Source of the DNA: an uncultured Gammaproteobacteria bacterium
GTDB lineage: Bacteria > Pseudomonadota > Gammaproteobacteria > Pseudomonadales > Pseudohongiellaceae
DNA length: 59,560 bases
Assembly (NCBI GenBank): GCA_913031035.1
Contig: CAJWGN010000005.1
Span: 1 to 59,560 of the forward strand
Direction of reading: 5' to 3'
Shown: in pieces, positions 25,882 to 33,870 of the stretch
Numbering within the stretch: the stretch's first letter is position 1
Layout: every line of letters begins with the position of its first letter
The notes under the pieces: generated by a model
The model's database searches: none
What the model was told of the DNA's origin: nothing
The model's input: the letters and a program-made list of their open reading frames with translations, nothing else
Made by a program: the position numbers and the translations under genes

Positions 25882-27530
25882 GCATCTTAGGCAAACTAAC
25901 TTTATTAGTACTGAGCCTGAGCGCTTACTCATCCTTCGCCGCATTACCTCAATTTAAAGAGCAGAGCTTTTCATTTCCCCCCACCGCTGAAAAATTACTG
26001 GTAGCGGATTTCAACGACGATGAACTAAACGATCTTCTAGTGGTGACTGACGTTAGTTTGCGTATTTACTTTCAGCGAGACTCTGGTTTTGATTTTGAGA
26101 ATGGGTTTAGCGAAATTGATTTTGCCGGTCGCTCCGTTGGTTGGGATCTATCAAACAATTACCAAGGCGATGGTGGTCTCAGCCTGATAGCGGTTGTCGA
26201 TGGCAATCAAGTGCTCGCCTGGCATGTCGAAGCGGAAGAAATAAAAGGTCCAAGCACAGTCACCAGCGATATTGATGGCTATCTTAGCAAAGGTATCAAC
26301 CGCCTCCATTTCTCCCGAGACATAAACGGCGACGGATTAGAGGACTTGATTATTCCTGGTGCAGGTCAGCTACAAATTCACATGAATGAGGGCAACGGGG
26401 GTTATCAGACTCCTCTGGCTATTCAGTCGGACTTTAGAATAAGAACCAATCTCGACTCCAGCCAATTAGAGAGGCGCATTGGTCAAGCCGTTCGAATCCC
26501 CCTGATGGAGCTGCGCGATGTGAATTCTGACGGAGCCAATGACCTCATTTCCCGAACTGAAGAGTTACTTGATGTCTTCTTGGCCAACGCAACAGGGCCA
26601 GCCTATTTCTCAGCAACACCGAGTTATTCGGTAAATATAGCTGAAATTGAAGCACGCCTCGGCGATTTTGATATCGACAACTTGGATTTCTCCAACTTGA
26701 CTGGGATTCTAGCGCTCGGGCATGAAGAACTGCTCGAAGATGTCGACGGCGATGGCATTGATGATTTGCTACTTAGGGAAGGCGGCAAAGTCTCCCTTTT
26801 TGGCGGCACCATCAACGGAATGGCGATGGAGCAACCTAGACAGGTTCTTCGCTCTAGTGGCAATATCCTCAGCACCTTCCTGTTTGATGAAAACAACGAT
26901 GAGCTGAAAGACCTTTGGCTTTGGCGAGTTGAGCCTATCTCCGTTGGCGACATCTTCGTGTGGTTAGCGCTTTCTGGCAGTATTGCCATAGAAGCCTTCA
27001 TCTATCCAAACGAAGGCGAACGCTTTGCCCGCCGCCCAGCCCGAAAAATAACCGTTAGCCTTAAGTTCCCCTCAGTGATCCGACTTGCAAACAGTGTCAG
27101 AGGGGTGCGACAAGTGTCGGCAACTGACGCCGAGGAGGACGTCGTTAGTACCACAGGTAACTTTAATGATGAGCCCGCTAGAGCCGACCTGTTAGCGCTA
27201 ATTGATAATCAGTTAGCACTCTTTTTCAACAGCATAGAGCCACAAGATGACGAAACTGAGTTCCTTGGCGCGCTAGGATATAGCCGTGATCAAGACAGTT
27301 ATGAAATTGATATTAGAGAAATCGTCGACAATGCTCTAGAAGACATTAATCAAAGACGATCGAGCATCGAGTCGCTCAGCCCTGACCTGACAATTCCCCT
27401 ATCGTTAAACACCTCCGTGAACGACATTATCACTGTTAAAATAAATGGCGATGACACTGACGATATCTTTGTCTTCGAAGCTGGGATAAGTGGTCAGATA
27501 GCAGGTTTACTGCTACTCTCGGGCGAATAG
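25878..27530 (+). CDS. FG-GAP/VCBS repeat beta-propeller protein 2
   Basis: 550 residues with a signal peptide (about 1-21, ending SSFAA). The repeats match the first protein in order: FNDDELNDLLVV (about 45), DINGDGLEDLIIPG (about 150), DVNSDGANDLIS (about 215), DVDGDGIDDLLLREGG (about 287), ENNDELKDLWLW (about 335) and NGDDTDDIFVFE near the end. The segment RFARRPARKITVSLKF corresponds to VFNRRPDARIEETF in the neighbour, so the two probably arose by duplication. It is exported and likely calcium-binding. ATG 25878 overlaps the upstream stop, ending a chain of four overlapping or abutting junctions from the ATPase onward. Confidence 0.8.
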   Translation: MSILGKLTLLVLSLSAYSSFAALPQFKEQSFSFPPTAEKLLVADFNDDELNDLLVVTDVSLRIYFQRDSGFDFENGFSEIDFAGRSVGWDLSNNYQGDGGLSLIAVVDGNQVLAWHVEAEEIKGPSTVTSDIDGYLSKGINRLHFSRDINGDGLEDLIIPGAGQLQIHMNEGNGGYQTPLAIQSDFRIRTNLDSSQLERRIGQAVRIPLMELRDVNSDGANDLISRTEELLDVFLANATGPAYFSATPSYSVNIAEIEARLGDFDIDNLDFSNLTGILALGHEELLEDVDGDGIDDLLLREGGKVSLFGGTINGMAMEQPRQVLRSSGNILSTFLFDENNDELKDLWLWRVEPISVGDIFVWLALSGSIAIEAFIYPNEGERFARRPARKITVSLKFPSVIRLANSVRGVRQVSATDAEEDVVSTTGNFNDEPARADLLALIDNQLALFFNSIEPQDDETEFLGALGYSRDQDSYEIDIREIVDNALEDINQRRSSIESLSPDLTIPLSLNTSVNDIITVKINGDDTDDIFVFEAGISGQIAGLLLLSGE

Positions 27531-27558
27531 TAGGGATAACACAAAAGCTCACCGCTCC

Positions 27559-27572
27559 CTGCAAATTTGCAG
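27559..27572. promoter_or_regulatory. 14-bp palindrome upstream of a small membrane protein gene
   Basis: CTGCAAATTTGCAG is a perfect palindrome 24 bases before the start at 27596. It could be an operator; no regulator gene is near it. Confidence 0.35.
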
Positions 27573-27595
27573 ACAATTTTAAGATAGGTGGTCCA

Positions 27596-27841
27596 ATGAA
27601 AAAAACCGTATGGACTTCGTTCGGAGTAGCGTTAGTCCTTGTTTTTGCTATTTCAGAAGTGGGTTATTACTTTACCGGCATTTATGTCGATGTCCTGCTC
27701 CGTGTCGCGCTGGTTTTTGGCGTCACCATGGGCGCTACCATCTTTGCTACGTCTATCGATCTTATTCAAAATCTCGAAAAAGAAAAGCCACTTTCAGGTA
27801 ATGTTAGAGACACATTAGGGCCAGATCGCCGCAAAGATTAA
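27596..27841 (+). CDS. Small two-TM membrane protein
   Basis: 81 residues that I do not recognise. Two hydrophobic helices (about 7-27 and 34-54) are followed by a charged tail (NLEKEKPLSGNVRD). AGGTGG lies 5 bases before the ATG, so it looks translated. It follows the FG-GAP operon after 65 bases and could be its last member or a separate gene. Confidence 0.6.
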   Translation: MKKTVWTSFGVALVLVFAISEVGYYFTGIYVDVLLRVALVFGVTMGATIFATSIDLIQNLEKEKPLSGNVRDTLGPDRRKD

Positions 27842-28024
27842 CAAAAAACTGAATTATTGTGATTTCAAAGTAAGTATGATTTCATCCTCCGGTAAGTTGG
27901 TTTTTTGGAGTCTCAGCGACATAGCACAGATAAATTTTACTTCATATGGAGCCGAGTTTTGTATAGCGGGGGTGTTGATTCAGTTTTAAATTTCGCCTTT
28001 TACCCCTAGAACCCTAATTTCTAT

Positions 28025-28193
28025 GCTCTTTGGTTTTTACGGCCTTTGGTTTTTACGGTCTTTGGTTTTTACGGCCCTCGATTTCTGCGCCCTTTGATTT
28101 CTAAACTCTATAATTTCTGCGCCCTATGACCTCTAACGCCCTATGACCTCTAACGCCCTATGACTTTTAAAGCCCTATGATTGCTAAGCCCTT
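28025..28193. repeat. Degenerate 15-17-bp tandem repeat array leading into a start codon
   Basis: About ten units run head to tail. The first three are of the type CTTTGGTTTTTACGG (28025-28073). The rest are variants of GCCCTATGACCTCTAAC, with two exact copies at 28121-28137 and 28138-28154 and close ones at 28155 and 28172. An earlier half-unit ACCCTAATTTCTAT precedes them. The last partial unit (GCCCTTATG) holds the ATG of the TAXI receptor at 28194. The rest of the 27842-28193 gap shows no gene. Confidence 0.88.
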
Positions 28194-29234
28194 ATGAAAA
28201 AACTACTAATCTACGCCGTTCTGACACTAGCGATTGGTGCCTGTACCGATGAGCTAAATCGATCTAGACCTTACATTTTGACCACAGCAACAACTGGCGG
28301 CACTTACTACCCTGTTGGCGTTGCCCTGGCCACCATCGCCCATGCCCAGCTAAATGAAACGAAAGGGATTTCACTCACCGCCATCAGTTCTGCAGGCTCA
28401 CTTGAAAACGTCAAGCTGCTGCGAGATAACCAAGCCCAATTCGCGCTGTTGCAAGGCCCCTTTGGCGCTTGGTCTTGGAATGGTGAAGGTCCCGTAAGCA
28501 AACCCCAGACGCATGTGCGAAGCGTAAGTGCGATGTGGCAGAACGTTGAGCACTTTGTCTTGCTTTCAGAGCTAGCTAAAACCGGTGAGATAATGGATCT
28601 GGACGACCTTGATGGCGAACGATTTGTTCTCGGCGCAAGAAATTCAGGCGCCGAACAGACAGGCCGTTTCATTCTCGATACTCTGGGCATCGATTACGAA
28701 AACAAATTCAATCTAGCGTATATGGGCTATGGCCCAACCACTAGCGCAATTCAAGATGGCAATATAGTCGGCATGAACATCCCGGCAGGTGCTCCAGTTA
28801 GCTCAATAACGCAGGCCTATGCGATGCTAGGCGATCGTCTGACAATATTGAATTGGACTCAAAAGACATTAGATAAACTTAACGCAAAATACCCTTTATG
28901 GGACTGGTACGATTTTCCACCGGGCACCTACCCAAACCAAACTAAATTGATACGCACAATAGGCTCACCTAATGTGCTTGTTACACGCAGAGACATCCCC
29001 GAGGACGTGGTTTATAACGTAACAAAAGTGATCTGGGAGAATTTGGCTACCTTGCAGGAGATTCATGGGGCAACAAAAGACATGCGCCTTGAAATCGCAA
29101 TTGATGGATTAGGGGCGCCTCTGCACCCTGGCGCCATACGTTACTACCGTGAAGTTGGCCTAGCAATTCCTGAGCGACTCATTCTGCAATCGGACTTCGA
29201 AGAGCCGTCTGTTGATGAAGTAGTAAGCAACTAG
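28194..29234 (+). CDS. TAXI-family TRAP transporter substrate-binding protein
   Basis: 346 residues. The signal ends in lipobox IGAC (Cys17), so it may be a lipoprotein. The family motif TATTGGTYYPVG (about residues 31-42) is clear, followed by ISSAGSLENVKLLRDNQAQFAL, DDLDGERFVLGARNSGAEQT and IPAGAPVSSI. It binds a small acid in the periplasm for the fused permease encoded 33 bases downstream. The ligand is unknown (glutamate has been described for one TAXI protein). No Shine-Dalgarno sequence is present: the start codon lies in the tandem repeat phase, which is odd. Confidence 0.9.
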   Translation: MKKLLIYAVLTLAIGACTDELNRSRPYILTTATTGGTYYPVGVALATIAHAQLNETKGISLTAISSAGSLENVKLLRDNQAQFALLQGPFGAWSWNGEGPVSKPQTHVRSVSAMWQNVEHFVLLSELAKTGEIMDLDDLDGERFVLGARNSGAEQTGRFILDTLGIDYENKFNLAYMGYGPTTSAIQDGNIVGMNIPAGAPVSSITQAYAMLGDRLTILNWTQKTLDKLNAKYPLWDWYDFPPGTYPNQTKLIRTIGSPNVLVTRRDIPEDVVYNVTKVIWENLATLQEIHGATKDMRLEIAIDGLGAPLHPGAIRYYREVGLAIPERLILQSDFEEPSVDEVVSN

Positions 29235-29267
29235 ATGAAGTTATAAGTAACCAAGAGAATAATAATA

Positions 29268-31280
29268 ATGAAATCTCCTACCTTGCGCTGGGCAGCTTTT
29301 TTCTTTGCCCTATTCCACATTTACTGCAACGTGTTCGCCAGTATTTCAGAACTATGGCTGTCTGCCATTCACTTTGGTGGTTTCTGCGCTATTTGCGCGT
29401 TAATGGCCAACGAAGCAGAAGACGTTACCATCAAGTCGGCTAGCTATTGGATAAACATAGCGCTCGCCGGCCTTGCCGTGGCAACCACTGCTTACCTAAT
29501 CCTCTTCGAGAACGCACTTTACGCTCGAGAAACCGAATATATCCTCAGCGACTACGTGTTCTCTCTTGTTGCTATAGGGCTTGCCATCGAGTTTACGCGA
29601 CGCACCACAGGCTGGTTTATGCCTGCTTTGATTTTGATCAGCTTGTCTTATATTTTATTTTTAGGCAGATACATTGGCGGCGTATTCTCATTTCCGGGCC
29701 TAAGTCTTGAAACTGTCCTCTACCGGAGCTTTTTCACCAGCGAAGGTATGTTTGGACTCACCGCCAACATTTCCTCAACGTTCGTTTTCATGTTTATCAT
29801 TTTCGGCTCTTTCCTCCTACGCTCCGGCGCTGGCGATTTCATCGTCCGCTTGGCTCAGTGTTTAGCAGGACGCTACACCGGCGGGGCTGGGTTGGTTGCT
29901 GTAATAGGCTCAGGCCTAATGGGGTCTGTTTCAGGTTCTGCTGTCGCCAATACTGTTTCTACCGGAGTCATTACCATTCCGATGATGAAACAGTCAGGTT
30001 TCGAAGCACGCTTCTCGGCCGGGGTGGTGGCCGCAGCCTCAACAGGAGGTGCCTTGATGCCTCCGGTTATGGGAGCAGGTGCATTTGTTCTTGCTAGCTA
30101 CACGCAAATCCCCTATCTAACTATTATTGCGGCTTCTGCACTGCCCGCAATCTTGTATTTTTTAACAGTTTGCTACTTTGTTCGTATAGAAGCCAAGCGC
30201 CTAGGGCTTAACCCTACTCATGTAAACGGCACTGAGAAGGTTTCCACCGTACTTAAAGAAGGCTGGCACTTCGTTATTCCGATGGTTGTGTTGGTTGCTT
30301 TGCTAGTGATCGGGCGCACTCCCACCAGCTCAGCTGCATTCGCGATCATTAGTGTCATAGGAGCCTCATGGCTCTCCTCTACCCCTATGCGCCTTCCAGA
30401 CATTTTTGATGCCGTTGTATCCGGCGTACAAACCATGGTTTCAACCGCTCTGTTGTTGGTGGCCGTCGGCATCATTATTAATGTTGTGACCACTACCGGC
30501 GTTGGTAATGCGTTTTCATTGATGATCGTAGAATGGGCCCAAGGCAGCTTATTAATTACGCTGGTATTGGTGGCCCTAGCCTCTTTGGTTCTTGGCATGG
30601 GTCTCCCAGTTACTGCCTCCTATATTGTTCTTGCAACCCTATCAGCGCCCCTTATTTTTGATCTGATTAGCCAATCGCAATTGCTTATTGCACTTCAAGC
30701 TACCGATTTGCCTAGCAGCGTAACCGCGACCTTAGGTCTATTCGGTGGCGACCCGCTTATAGCGCTGCAGGAAATGCCCCTGGAAATGAAGCAGATAATC
30801 AGAAAGGAGTTGCTGGAGCCGGAATTGCTAACTGGCATGCTGCTCAGTGCACACTTGATTATTTTTTGGCTGTCCCAAGACAGTAATGTAACGCCGCCGG
30901 TCTGTCTGGCATCGTTTGCAGCCGCGGGCATCGCCGGCACAAACCCAATGGCGACAGGTCTAACTAGTTGGAAAGTTGCCAAGGGATTGTATTTAGTTCC
31001 AGTCCTATTTGCCTACTCACCTTTAATCGCAGGCACTTGGCCAGAGCGTATTGAAGTGTTTATTTGGTCCTCCATGGGCCTGTATGCGATGGCTGGAGTT
31101 CTGCAGTGGCATTTAGAGACTCGCTTAAACTTGGGCAGTGGTGCCGGGCTTTTGCTTAGTGCCGCCTTGCTGATGTGGGCGCCGTTTCCGATCTACCTTC
31201 ACCTTATTGGCGCCGCGATTCTCGTCGCTATAGTCATCATGCAAAACAAAGAATCGAGCGCCGCAGTGCTGGCTAAATAA
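29268..31280 (+). CDS. TRAP transporter fused permease (4TM/12TM)
   Basis: 670 residues with about 16-18 membrane helices. The first 150 residues are the small DctQ-like part (TMs near 8, 30, 62, 87), the rest the DctM-like part with GSGLMGSVSGSAVANTVSTG (about 213) and GMGLPVTASYIVLATL (about 443), typical of TRAP large subunits, and TPPVCLASFAAAGIAGTNPM near 543. Sodium-driven, it works with the TAXI binding protein encoded just upstream. The fused form is the usual partner of TAXI receptors. The oxidoreductase gene follows after 29 bases and may share the transcript. Confidence 0.92.
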   Translation: MKSPTLRWAAFFFALFHIYCNVFASISELWLSAIHFGGFCAICALMANEAEDVTIKSASYWINIALAGLAVATTAYLILFENALYARETEYILSDYVFSLVAIGLAIEFTRRTTGWFMPALILISLSYILFLGRYIGGVFSFPGLSLETVLYRSFFTSEGMFGLTANISSTFVFMFIIFGSFLLRSGAGDFIVRLAQCLAGRYTGGAGLVAVIGSGLMGSVSGSAVANTVSTGVITIPMMKQSGFEARFSAGVVAAASTGGALMPPVMGAGAFVLASYTQIPYLTIIAASALPAILYFLTVCYFVRIEAKRLGLNPTHVNGTEKVSTVLKEGWHFVIPMVVLVALLVIGRTPTSSAAFAIISVIGASWLSSTPMRLPDIFDAVVSGVQTMVSTALLLVAVGIIINVVTTTGVGNAFSLMIVEWAQGSLLITLVLVALASLVLGMGLPVTASYIVLATLSAPLIFDLISQSQLLIALQATDLPSSVTATLGLFGGDPLIALQEMPLEMKQIIRKELLEPELLTGMLLSAHLIIFWLSQDSNVTPPVCLASFAAAGIAGTNPMATGLTSWKVAKGLYLVPVLFAYSPLIAGTWPERIEVFIWSSMGLYAMAGVLQWHLETRLNLGSGAGLLLSAALLMWAPFPIYLHLIGAAILVAIVIMQNKESSAAVLAK

Positions 31281-31309
31281 AACAGAAATACTCCAAAGAG
31301 AAAATACTC

Positions 31310-32320
31310 ATGAGCAACACGATAGCGAGACAAGTTCACCTGCTAAACCGCCCTAACGGCATGCCAAAAGTCGACGATTTTACGATTGTTGAAGCCCAGC
31401 TCCCAGATCTAAAAGATGGCGAAGTGTTAATACAAAATCACTATATGTCAGTGGACCCTTATATGCGCGGGCGCATGCGCACGGACGGTGTTTATGCAGA
31501 ACCTTATAAACTTAACGCTCCTATGTGGGGAGGCGCCCTTGGCGAAATAGTAGAGTCAAAAGATCCAAACTTAAAAGTTGGCGATAAAGTTATCAACGGC
31601 GGCGCTTGGCAAGACAAGCACATCGCGGCAGGAAGCACGGTCAGCAAATTTACACCGTTCGACGAATCTCAAATGTCTCTCTATCTTGGCACTTTAGGCA
31701 TGCCCGGACTAACAGCCTATGTTGGTTTATTTAAATTCGGCGAGCCAAAGGCTGGCGAAACTGTTTTTGTGTCGGCGGCGTCTGGCGCCGTAGGTGCCAA
31801 CGTGTGCCAGATAGCAAAACTCAAAGGCTGCAGAGTCATCGGCAGTGCCGGCAGCGATGAAAAAGCTCAATGGTTGTTAGACGAGTGTGGTGTTGATGCG
31901 GCTATTAACTACAAAACCTGTGGCGACTTGACCGAAGCCTTAGCCGCAGTAGCCCCCGATGGTATTGATGTCTATTTCGAGAACGTCGGTGGTGATCATC
32001 TCCAAGCCGCTCTTGCCGTCATGAACCCTTTTGGCCGTATTGCTGCCTGTGGAATGATCGCAAGCTACAACGATGCCGAGCCGGTGCCTGGCCCGAACAA
32101 TTTGATGCTGATTGTCGGCAAAAAAGTTCGCATTAACGGCTTTATTGTATCTGACCATGGCGACATGAGAGACGAGTTCCTAGCTGAGATGATCCCTTGG
32201 ATTCAAGAAGGAAAAATCAAAAGCCGTGAAACCATGGTGACCGGTTTAGAAAATGCAACTGGCGCCTTTCTTGGTCTTTTTAGCGGCCAGAACTTTGGCA
32301 AGATGGTCGTTAAGATTTAG
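31310..32320 (+). CDS. NADP-dependent medium-chain oxidoreductase (CurA/PTGR-like)
   Basis: 336 residues of the zinc-free MDR family. Marks are YMSVDPYMRGRM (about 46), the nucleotide-binding AASGAVGANVCQIAKL (about 158) and FENVGGDHLQAAL (about 222). The family reduces enone double bonds in the cytosol with NADPH, as in prostaglandin reductase and curcumin reductase. It lies 29 bases after the TRAP permease, so it might act on the imported compound, but this is inference. Its start follows AGAGAAAATACTC, a modest ribosome site. Confidence 0.88.
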   Translation: MSNTIARQVHLLNRPNGMPKVDDFTIVEAQLPDLKDGEVLIQNHYMSVDPYMRGRMRTDGVYAEPYKLNAPMWGGALGEIVESKDPNLKVGDKVINGGAWQDKHIAAGSTVSKFTPFDESQMSLYLGTLGMPGLTAYVGLFKFGEPKAGETVFVSAASGAVGANVCQIAKLKGCRVIGSAGSDEKAQWLLDECGVDAAINYKTCGDLTEALAAVAPDGIDVYFENVGGDHLQAALAVMNPFGRIAACGMIASYNDAEPVPGPNNLMLIVGKKVRINGFIVSDHGDMRDEFLAEMIPWIQEGKIKSRETMVTGLENATGAFLGLFSGQNFGKMVVKI

Positions 32321-32505
32321 AGTCACGTTTAGAGAAATAAGATAACTATAACGGCGACGTATAAAATAGAGACCGCACCGGTCGCTGTTTATCGCAAAAA
32401 CTGAAACTCATAACAGTGTTTATGACGGTAAAACGCTGTACCGAAACAATGAGTTGGATTCTCGCCTGTAAACACTGAATGTGAGGGAACAGAGATCACC
32501 AGCTT

Positions 32506-32537
32506 CGGCCGCTATCATTATAGTGTGATAGTGGCCG
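32506..32537. terminator. Inverted repeat in the 32321-32818 gap
   Basis: CGGCCGCTATCA and TGATAGTGGCCG form a 12-bp stem with one G-T pair and an 8-base loop, 186 bases after the oxidoreductase stop. No T-run is present. The rest of the gap up to the operators holds no gene that I can see. Confidence 0.4.
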
Positions 32538-32734
32538 CGAGCAGCTAGCCCTCCTTCTCAAGACCAAAACGGCGGCATCCTATTTTTTCGGACGCAGTAA
32601 AACCGGACAGAGTCTCAGACCACAGCATCAAACCTCACCATGCTTTCAGCCTGCTTCTGACACTCTCCCTACTAAGCACATCCGAAGCCTCTTTTAAGCG
32701 CTATTCCTATCATTTGCATAGAATGCAAAATTAA

Positions 32735-32749
32735 GTTTGTTTTACAAAC
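32735..32749. promoter_or_regulatory. Operator-like palindrome, copy 1
   Basis: GTTTGT-TTT-ACAAAC is a 15-bp palindrome with the flanks TAA and CAAA. It is the first of two sites ahead of the membrane protein/winged-helix regulator pair, whose product is the likely ligand. Confidence 0.7.
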
Positions 32750-32774
32750 CAAAGCACACTACTATGACAGCTAA

Positions 32775-32789
32775 GTTTGTAATACAAAC
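32775..32789. promoter_or_regulatory. Operator-like palindrome, copy 2
   Basis: GTTTGT-AAT-ACAAAC has the same half-sites and the same TAA flank as copy 1; centres are 40 bp apart, about four helical turns. It lies 30 bases before the start codon at 32819. Confidence 0.7.
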
Positions 32790-32818
32790 CTATTTGCAGA
32801 TATGTCGGAGAGACACTA

Positions 32819-33439
32819 ATGACCAACGACCAGATTTTAGATGACTTGAATTACGCCAGCGCCCTTGCTCGGGAAGGGGCCTCTGCACCTCTGGTAGGAG
32901 GTAGAATAGGCCTTATGTGGGGATGCCTACTTTCGATTACGCTGACTTTACAATGGGCTATATTGTCACAAGCGCTTAATTTACCGTTACAAACTCTCTT
33001 TTATGTTTGGTTTGCCTTTGCTGCTATCGGTGGCACCGGCATTGCCGTGATGGGGCCAAAGTTAGATAAGATAGACGGGGCGCAGTCCGTCTCAAACCGC
33101 GTAGAGAAGGTTGTTTGGACAACGTTTTCAACAATGATGGCTATATTGTTCGCTGGGGCATTGCTAAATGTTCTGTTCCTAAGTGGCGACACAACCCATT
33201 ACAATTTATTAGTGATAATAGCCTTCGCAGGCCAGGGTATGGCTTATGGTGTTGTTGCAAAGATTAGTAAAGCCAGATGGCTCTTCGCAGCCTCTCTCGC
33301 GAGCTTCATCACGGCATCCCTTTGCATCACTGTTTATGATGAGACCGTACTTTACCTTATCGGTGGAATTGCCTGCCTGTTCACTATTGTGATTCCTTCC
33401 TTGATAAGCCTAAAGAATGAACACCATGACAATATCTAA
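32819..33439 (+). CDS. Six-TM membrane protein of unknown function
   Basis: 206 residues that I cannot name. Six hydrophobic helices are visible (about 25-50, 58-80, 95-120, 125-147, 150-170, 175-200) with a short cytosolic N-terminus and few polar residues. CGGAGAGAC precedes the ATG with suitable spacing. Two palindromic operators lie just upstream, and the next gene, encoding a winged-helix regulator, overlaps its end by 23 bases, so the pair is probably one autoregulated unit. Such membrane protein/regulator pairs occur widely without known function. Confidence 0.75.
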   Translation: MTNDQILDDLNYASALAREGASAPLVGGRIGLMWGCLLSITLTLQWAILSQALNLPLQTLFYVWFAFAAIGGTGIAVMGPKLDKIDGAQSVSNRVEKVVWTTFSTMMAILFAGALLNVLFLSGDTTHYNLLVIIAFAGQGMAYGVVAKISKARWLFAASLASFITASLCITVYDETVLYLIGGIACLFTIVIPSLISLKNEHHDNI

Positions 33440-33737
33440 AGATAATACACCCTCAATCAGTCTTATAGATGACGTGATTCATGGACGCTTGCGGCTTGGC
33501 ATCATGGCCTATTTGTCATCAGTGAGTCCGGCGAGTTTTCCGGAGCTTATTCGAAAGACTGAGACCAGCAATGGGAATTTATCTACTCACCTAACAAAAC
33601 TGGAGTCCGCTGGTTACGTCAGGCAAGAAAAAGGATACAGTGGCAAGCGGCCCCAAACCCTAGTTCATATTACTGAGGAAGGCCGAGCGGCATGGATCAC
33701 CTACCTTAAAACCATGAAGCTGTTGTTGAATGCGTAG
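33417..33737 (+). CDS. Winged-helix transcriptional regulator (HTH_34-like)
   Basis: 106 residues. The whole protein is one winged-helix domain: RLRLGIMAYLSS, FPELIRKTETSNGNLSTHLT (helix-turn-helix), KLESAGYVRQEKGYSGKRPQT (wing) and ITEEGRAAWITYLKTM (C-terminal dimer helix). This matches the small MarR/ArsR-like regulators of the HTH_34 group. No ligand domain or metal site is seen. Its start lies within the upstream membrane protein gene; ATG 33426 is an alternative. The two GTTTGTnnnACAAAC sites before the operon are its likely targets. Confidence 0.85.
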   Translation: MNTMTISKDNTPSISLIDDVIHGRLRLGIMAYLSSVSPASFPELIRKTETSNGNLSTHLTKLESAGYVRQEKGYSGKRPQTLVHITEEGRAAWITYLKTMKLLLNA

Positions 33738-33764
33738 TACTGACGTACTGCTTTTGAAGTAAAT

Positions 33765-33843
33765 GGGGCACTAACTAATAGTTAAATAGCTTACCGAATA
33801 TGCGGTTCTTTATTATCAGGATCCTTAAACTATTAGTGTCCCC
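33765..33843. repeat. REP/MITE-like palindromic element
   Basis: A left arm GGGGCACTAACTAATAGTTAA and a right arm TTAAACTATTAGTGTCCCC form a long imperfect inverted repeat of 79 bases with a 39-base centre. Arms ending in GGGG and CCCC with short bulges look like the ends of a small non-autonomous element or REP hairpin. It sits between the regulator and hydrolase genes. Confidence 0.6.
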
Positions 33844-33870
33844 GTGTTGTTCATCCAGAAGAGGTGTGGT

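Noticed and set aside
28016-28193. CRISPR array
   Set aside because: Units are 15-17 bp, contiguous and lack spacers; no cas genes are present.
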